Shown: positions 58,110 to 64,000 of the stretch, one piece after another | Position numbering within the stretch: the stretch's first letter is position 1 | Layout of the letters: each line of letters starts with the position of its first letter | Origin: Cannabis sativa | Taxonomy: Eukaryota > Streptophyta > Magnoliopsida > Rosales > Cannabaceae | Assembly: GCF_029168945.1 (NCBI RefSeq) | Contig: NC_083603.1 | Coordinates: 6,386,001-6,450,000 of the forward strand | Direction of reading: 5' to 3' | DNA: 64,000 nt | Position numbers and translations under genes: made by a program | Notes under the pieces: model-generated | The model's input: only the letters and a program-made list of their open reading frames with translations | Databases searched by the model: none | What the model was told of the DNA's origin: nothing

Positions 58110-58500
58110 TAAAAAGAATTTTTGCCCCTGAACTTTGACATGTACCAAATCATGCTCCCTGAATTTTTAAAATCATTAAAAATGCCCCCTGAACTATTGA
58201 AATTGTTGGATTTAATGACTTTGATCAAATTTCATTCAATTTTACTATTTCAAAGATTGTTTATGTATTAAATCATACTCCCGAACTTTGATATCTACCA
58301 AATTATACCCCTCGAACTTTGACATGTATTAAATTATGCCTTCTGAACTTTTATCTATGTTCGGCTTTTTTACTAAAATTGGAAAAAAAAAATTCTTAAA
58401 TCCAACAATCTCAATAATTCAGAGGGCATTTTTAACGACCTTAAAAGTTCAAAAAGTATAATTTTGTATATGTCAAAGTTCAGGGGACAAAAATCCTAAT
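58110..58500. mobile_element. Inverted-repeat MITE (about 390 bp) upstream of NAD-ME
   Basis: The two halves pair over about 100 bp: ccctgaactttgacatgtac on the left and the complement of gtatatgtcaaagttcaggg on the right, continuing through tgaacta...ttgttggatttaa. The target duplication is probably TAA/TTA but not certain. Half of another copy lies at 28045-28143. Confidence 0.8.
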
Positions 58501-58992
58501 TAGTCTATTTAAAATAGATCCTCCTTATTAAATATCATATTTGTGTGCGATTTAGGCTAATTGGTCCCAAAACTTTGTATTTTAATTGGAAAATTTAATT
58601 TTTCATGCATATATTAGAGAAAAATTATTCTCCTAAATTCATATTATGCAATATTAAGAGACTAAGCCAACTTTAATAATAATCCCCTACCCACCCAAAA
58701 AAACAACATTTTCCTCTTCCTCTTCTCATCTCCGGCTCTTCTCTCATCTTGCAATCTTACTCACTCACAAATCTCATTCTCTTCATTCATTTCATTATCA
58801 AATAACACAAAATTTTGATACAAAATGCGTGCTTTGGTGGTGGTTATTTTTTTTTTGGACGAAACATTATACATGAACTCAATCAGTAATGATTTTTCTT
58901 TGTTTAATCTTGTTGTTGGTTGTTATATTTAGTTTATAATGTTATTTTGATGGTCGATCTGTTAGTTGTTGTTGTTTTATGATGTTTTTTGT
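58501..58992. other. Intergenic spacer
   Basis: A CT-rich tract at 58700-58800 (ctcttcctcttctcatctcc) looks like a plant 5' leader, but no gene follows it; the hAT element at 59001 may have separated or destroyed one. Nothing else is seen. Confidence 0.4.
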
Positions 58993-59000
58993 GTGGAAAC

Positions 59001-59906
59001 TAGGACTGAACATCAGGCGGGTTCATCGGGTTTTGAATTTGCAAGTTCACAAGTTTCGGGTCTAAAAAAATGAACCCAAGCCGGACCCGAATAAGGGTCG
59101 GGTTGACGGGTTGGCAGATCATGGGTTGGCAGGTTTCGATTGGTCGGGTTAACCCGGTCAACTCGATCAACTCTTTCAGGATATAAAAATATATTATATA
59201 TACTATATAAATTTTTAATAAAAAAGTATATATACAAAAGATATATTAATTTTTATTATTTAACAGAAAATTAAATTATATAAAAAAAAAACTAAGTCGT
59301 GCGAGTGCGACTTTGTGTCCGTGACTTGAGTGAGAGTCGGTCGATCACTTGAGCTTAGCCATGGTGACTGCATGACTGGTGAGTCGTGGTCGACGTCGTG
59401 GATATGGAGTGGAGGTCCTGGAGGAGCTGAGCGGACCGAGCCTGGAGTCGTGGGGTGTGGAGGTCCGAGCGAACCGAGGTTGGTCGTCATCAATCCCTGG
59501 GTCGTCGTCGGCCGTGGGTGAGGTCTGGTGAGGTCGGTCGTGGGTGGGGGTGGGGGTTGGTTCTATGTCGTGTGTGTGTGTGACTAGTGGTTGGTGGCCG
59601 CTGAAATGTAAAAGGTGAAAAGTTTTAAGGTTTTTTAAATTTTACTTTTTATTTTTAATTCTTTTTATTTTTTAATTAAAATATAATATGTAATAAAAAA
59701 AAATATGTATAATATATTAAATATTCGGGTTGGCGGGCGGGTTCGGGTTCAACCCGAAACTCGGTGGTCCTAAAAACCTAACCCGCGAACCCACCCGATG
59801 GGGTACCGGATTGAACCCGACCTGCCCGATTTTTTTTTTTTTTTTTGAAATTTGTGGGTTGACCTAGTCAGTTCCAGGTCAAACCCGCTCAAAATGTTCA
59901 GTCCTA
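59001..59906. mobile_element. hAT element with GC-rich core (906 bp)
   Basis: TAGGACTGAACATC and its inverse end GTTCAGTCCTA, with exact 8-bp target duplication GTGGAAAC (58993-59000 and 59907-59914). Subterminal cgggttgacggg / aacccgctc arrays are hAT-like. The core 59296-59600 is much richer in G+C than anything around it (gtcgtggtcgacgtcgtgg). Open frames in the core on both strands are repeats in translation, with no domain. Confidence 0.93.
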
Positions 59907-59939
59907 GTGGAAACGGTTGTTGGTTAAGTTTTTTGCATT

Positions 59940-61720
59940 TTTTTGGTTTCTAATTTTTTTTCGTCTGGCCCAATGGTGTCTGATAGAGGTCTGATGGTGG
60001 TCCGATTATTAGATCAGTCCCAAGGTTAGGGATGATGTCTAAATAGGCCTGATGTGAATCCGATATAGGTTCGATGCCTTTTAATGTCCTGATGGTTAGT
60101 CTGATATTAAGTCTGATGCCACTTAGAATTTTATTTTATATCCCATGTCCAATGGGTCTGATGGTTGTGTCCGATAGGTTTTTGTTGAAATTTCTTATAC
60201 GGGATCTGATATTGGTTTGATATGGGTCTGATGGTTGTGTCCGGGAGTTTTTTGTTGGAATTTATTATATGGGGTCCGATATAAGTTCAATTGTGTCTAA
60301 TGCTTGATAGATTTATGGTTTTTTTAAAAAAAAAATTATAAACGTCAACCACAAGTTCAAGAATGACGTCTTCAAGAATGACATTTACACATGTGCCTAC
60401 ATGTATTCAAAAATAAAGTTTCACAGAGAATTTGAGAAGATTTTGGCAATAAATGTTGCGGTTACATTATATCTTGAGGAAATTGGATTTGATAAATGGG
60501 CTCGGTCGTACTTTCCAGGGGTACGGTACAATAAAATGACGAGTAACTGGGCTGAGAGCTTCAACAACACAACTAAGGACGCAAGAGGCTTTCTGGTCAC
60601 TATTTTGTAGAATTCCTAAGGTTCAAAGTCCAGTAGTGGTTTGCTAGCACCAGAAATGGAGGAGGACTTGGCATTGCAGTTTGAAAAATCTCGGTATTTG
60701 AACATTGACACATGTGGACCTTACACATTGAATGTCCACCCTGGAGGGTCAGTGGAGACTGGTGCCGTAGTGGACTTGCAGGAACAAACTTGCACTTGTG
60801 GCTTGTTCCAAATCATGAAGTTTTCTTGTCTTCATGCATGTGTTATAGTTCAGTGACGAAGTATTAGCATGTGTGCACTATGCTCTCCATATTACACAAC
60901 AGAATATTGGAAGAGCACATATGAAGGCACAATTATGTCAATTTGTGACGATGATGATTGGAAATCACCTGATGACATAAAGAACATGACAGTTAGGGTG
61001 CATGTTGAGAAGCAACCAATAGGGCGACCCAAGAAGCAAAAAGTTAGAAGAATTAAGGCAAATTTAAATGCTTGTAATGGTTAAAGGATTGTGATAAAAT
61101 GAACCTATAGCAAGTGTGGTGACAAGGGGCACAACAAAAATTCTTGCACCTATAGAGATTAAAAATGACTGTTGAATTTTAGTAATTGTATTGTTATGTA
61201 TTGTAGTGTTACGTATTCTTGTTGAACTCTTGTTGGACTTTGTTAAATATTATTATTTGTGGCATGAGCATATTTTTATCAAAAAAACTACATTTTCAAC
61301 ATTTTTTTCTTGTAAAAAAATGACTGGCCCGATGCTAGTCGGATGTGAGCCCAATGATTTCTTGGGTTATGATGGAACTCAATAAAAGCATCGGGCATGC
61401 ATGAGACTAGCATCTTCCCCCGGGCCAGTCAATAAGTTTTTAAAAAAGCAAAATGTAACTTTACTGTCATCATCGGATGACATATCGGACCATATATCGA
61501 ACCCACTAAAAACCTTTGAATTATGTATTTGCAATCTAGCAAAAATAGTTCTGGTTCGACGTATGGACCGATAGGTTTTGATGTATATGACAATCAGACC
61601 CTATTAGTCCATACATCTAGCTAGATCGACCCTTTTGGAAAAAATTATAAAGCAAGGATCTATAAATTAGCATCGGACTCTATCAGTCCATGCATCAGTA
61701 GTATCAGGCTAAAGAAAACT
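59940..61720 (+). mobile_element. Mutator-like (MULE) element remnant
   Basis: A truncated transposase gene (60335-61160) lies between arrays of related motifs. On the left are tccgatataggttcgat-type phrases and a ~75-bp tandem repeat (60147-60290, gggtctgatggttgtgtccg). On the right are the same motifs inverted (gacatatcggaccatatatcg, about 61480) plus a short hairpin (61321-61432: gactggcccgatgctagtc and its partner). The arrays look like the remains of long terminal inverted repeats; exact ends and a 9-bp duplication could not be fixed. Confidence 0.6.
60335..61163 (+). pseudogene. MuDR/MULE transposase, C-terminal fragment
   Basis: The conserved region begins NVAVTLYLEEIGFDKWARSY and TSNWAESFNN, typical of the end of the plant MULE DDE domain. 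It is followed, after a stop and shift, by the SWIM zinc finger CTCGLFQIMKFSCLHAC, then IGRPKKQKVRRIK and a CCHC knuckle CGDKGHNKNSC. The catalytic core upstream is missing and at least three stops or shifts break the frame. Confidence 0.88.
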
Positions 61721-63050
61721 TTTTAATGATTTATTCTTTTGGTTGTGTTTTTTATCCGATACTTCATAAAAAAATAATTAAGATAAATTGCTAAGAACAT
61801 AATCAAACCAACAAAAAAAACCAAGTTACATTGCCATACCAATAAAAAAAACTAAGTTACATTGCCATTCCAATAAAAACGTATATATATAAATATATAT
61901 TAAAAAAAATTCATGTTAAGTTTTGGTAGAATAAATGTACACATCACTGCTCTTTAAGTTGCTTCATATTGTCATCGTGTACATTATCAAACAGAAATTG
62001 TAGCATGCTATGCTCGATGTGCTCTATTGTATACATCCTGCAATCACTACAGTATGAGACTAAAAAACAATTAAGTAAAATATTGAAAATTAAATCAAGT
62101 TACTTAATAAAAATTCACTTGTAATGAAATTACCTTAATTTCATCTGTCATACAATGTTGCGGTCGATGACGGTTGAGGCGAAATGTCTAATCTTACTCT
62201 CTAATGCTGTCAACTGAGGCATGAAGATCATTTCATGATTCTCAAATCAATGAGTGGATCAACAACGTTGGGAACAACTTTTCTCACGCTTCCATGTATA
62301 TCTTCAATTCAACATGGAGAATCGATCCAAGACTCAAGTCAAATACGCGCTCAACAGCCAACAATCCAAGTCTACCTTTGAAATCACCCAATACTTTTGG
62401 CGGTCAAATATCTAACTCTTCAAGTATTGGACATCATCCCCTCAAATCAAATTTAATATACCATCACCCCACTCAATATACTCTATAATAATGGTGTCTT
62501 GCAAATTTTTTTTGGTTCTTTGTGACATTTGAGCTTTTTTACTCTCCTTGATGTCAATGTTGTTTACGCCTGACCTGTAGAGCTTTTGTCCCAGTTAATT
62601 TTGAATGAAATTTCCCCATTCAAAACAAATAAGAAAAGCATTTAGTAACTTGTATATATTTTCTGATGCCAATTTATTTTAACAAGTTTGCCCAAATGTT
62701 ATATTTTAGTGTCATTTTCAACGAATGACCTTATTTAATATTCTACTTTTGCTAGAAACATATTTAATATTCACAAATACTTAAATGTAAACACTTAACA
62801 TAGCATATAAATTATCATGATATGCCAAATGTAGATACAGAAAATGTTGAAAAATCACTTGCTACCCAGAAAATAATGAATAGCACTTGTTACTTAGCTG
62901 AACTACCCACACATTGTTGACCAATATTTTATCATTAGGTAAGGAAGGTAAGGACTTTAAATCCCAGAAACAATCTTATATACAGGACAGCTCAGCATAT
63001 TCCACTAAATCCATTTTATGAGAAACTCAGCAAGGAAATCCAGGTTCCAC
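61721..63050. other. Intergenic region before NHL gene
   Basis: No gene recognised. A 64-aa open frame at 62294-62488 shows no family signature. AT-rich at 61740-61920. Confidence 0.5.
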
Positions 63051-63051
63051 C

Positions 63052-63058
63052 TATATAA
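63052..63058 (+). promoter_or_regulatory. TATA box of NHL gene
   Basis: TATATAA in cacctatataagatt, 53 bp before the ATG. This close spacing implies a very short 5' UTR. Confidence 0.55.
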
Positions 63059-63110
63059 GATTATTTCAAATGAAACTTGAACAAAGGCAAACCATAATCA
63101 GAACCTAGTG

Positions 63111-63857
63111 ATGGCAGAAAATCAGAGAGTTCATCCAGCAATAGATATTGAAGCACCCCCAACAGCACCTTTGGTCCCCAATGGTACTTCGGCCTCGAAA
63201 AAAGGGAGTCCAGTTCGGAACCACCCTCCATTACCGCAGACCATTCCTACCATCCAAGCAATACCTGCGAAAAAGAGAAATTGTTGTTGCAAGTGTGTGT
63301 GTTGGACAATAGGCCTCCTAGTACTCTTGTTGATAATCATTGCAGCCACTGCAGGCATTCTTTACAAGGTTTTCCAGCCAAAACTCCCCAATTATTCAGT
63401 CAACAGTTTAAAGATAAGTGATCTAAGACTCAATTTCGACATGACACTCTACGCCAAATTCGATGTGAAGATTACAGCCAACAATCCAAACAAGAAAATT
63501 GGAATTTACTACAAGAAAGGAGGTAAGCTGAGTGTTTGGTCAACAAAAACTAAGCTTTGTGAAGGGTCACTACCAAATTTCTACCAAGGTCACCAGAACA
63601 AAACAGTGCTCAATATAGCCTTGACAGGCCAAACCCAGTATGGGAATACTTTAATGACTGCATTGCAAGAGCAACAGAGAACCGGACGAATTCCATTGGA
63701 TCTTAAGGTTCATGCACCAGTAGCAATTAAACTTGGGAAGCTGAAGCTGAGGAAGGTGAAAGTCACAGGGGGATGCCTATTGGTGGTGGACAGTTTAACC
63801 ACAAATAATTTAATCAGCATTAAAGCTAGTAATTGCAAGTTTAGATTAAAGCTTTGA
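63111..63857 (+). CDS. NDR1/HIN1-like (LEA_2) membrane protein
   Basis: A 248-aa single-exon protein. A Pro-rich cytosolic N-terminus (residues 1-55) is followed by a Cys/Lys cluster KKRNCCCKC, one transmembrane segment (about 66-86), then an LEA_2 domain with the family motif NPNKKIGIYY (125-134) and ending CKFRLKL. Members sit at the plasma membrane or plasmodesmata and act in defence or stress; closest in flavour to NHL6/NHL13-type proteins. Start is ATG 63111 (tagtgATGGCAG). The exact role is inferred from the family. Confidence 0.93.
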   Translation: MAENQRVHPAIDIEAPPTAPLVPNGTSASKKGSPVRNHPPLPQTIPTIQAIPAKKRNCCCKCVCWTIGLLVLLLIIIAATAGILYKVFQPKLPNYSVNSLKISDLRLNFDMTLYAKFDVKITANNPNKKIGIYYKKGGKLSVWSTKTKLCEGSLPNFYQGHQNKTVLNIALTGQTQYGNTLMTALQEQQRTGRIPLDLKVHAPVAIKLGKLKLRKVKVTGGCLLVVDSLTTNNLISIKASNCKFRLKL

Positions 63858-64000
63858 GTTCTTACCTTCCAAAAGTAGGATTATTTTTTTCATGTGATAT
63901 ACAATAAGTTGCAGAAATGGTCCATTTCTCCACTCTCTATTAGTGTCTCTATTCTCTATATACATATATATTGTCTTGCTGGTATCTTCCTGTTTTCATT
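63858..64000 (+). other. 3' UTR of NHL gene (partial)
   Basis: Sequence after the stop to the end of the window. No other feature. Confidence 0.5.

Noticed and set aside
59260..59521. Open frames on both strands in the GC-rich hAT core
   Set aside because: Simple-sequence composition, both strands open, no domain; GC content alone explains the absence of stops.
1..64000. CRISPR arrays, operons, ribosome binding sites, rRNA
   Set aside because: The window is plant nuclear DNA; no regularly spaced identical repeats and no rRNA signatures were seen.

Overview
This is a nuclear, AT-rich, repeat-dense stretch of a eudicot plant chromosome. The evidence is spliced genes with GT-AG introns, plant-specific families (CC-NBS-LRR, PPR-DYW, plastid Mg-chelatase H, NDR1/HIN1-like) and dense plant-type hAT, Harbinger-like, Mutator-like, Helitron and LTR elements. 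A rosid, possibly of order Rosales, is a guess from gene flavour only.

Left part (1-27 kb): three intact, single-exon CC-NBS-LRR (RGA2/RGA3-like) immune receptor genes on the + strand (A 5456-7990, B 13443-15953, C 23591-26107). The DNA between them is a repeatedly duplicated passenger block holding a 5'-truncated bystin (ribosome biogenesis factor) pseudogene, a PPR-DYW pseudogene broken into pieces, an LTR-like segment with a 38-bp minisatellite, and many later transposon insertions. Several insertions can be dated relative to the duplications because another copy of the block keeps the empty site.

Middle part (27-45 kb): a fourth receptor gene, D, begins at 29929 and ends at 41065. A 773-bp hAT element with a perfect 8-bp target duplication interrupts its first exon. 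A 7.8-kb gap, which behaves as a GT-AG intron, separates its two halves and holds a Ty3/gypsy remnant, an antisense Ty1/copia element with both LTRs, and a MITE. Two solo LTRs, an isolated P-loop fragment, a poly(A)-ended retro-insertion and an unrecognised decayed minus-strand coding remnant surround it.

Right part (45-64 kb): after 4 kb of small elements comes conserved single-copy gene space. It holds a complete five-exon CHLH/GUN5 (Mg-chelatase H subunit, 1381 aa, first intron GC-AG), a convergent two-exon mitochondrial NAD-malic enzyme (62-kDa type), a 906-bp hAT element, a truncated Mutator-type transposase and an LEA_2/NDR1-HIN1-like gene.

CNL A-C are intracellular immune receptors. 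CHLH works in chloroplast chlorophyll synthesis and NAD-ME in mitochondrial malate decarboxylation; nothing in the sequence links these functionally beyond proximity. I see no new multi-gene system. The most unusual points are the bystin-PPR-CNL duplication block, the disrupted and mosaic CNL-D with its TE-filled intron, and the GC-AG intron of CHLH.
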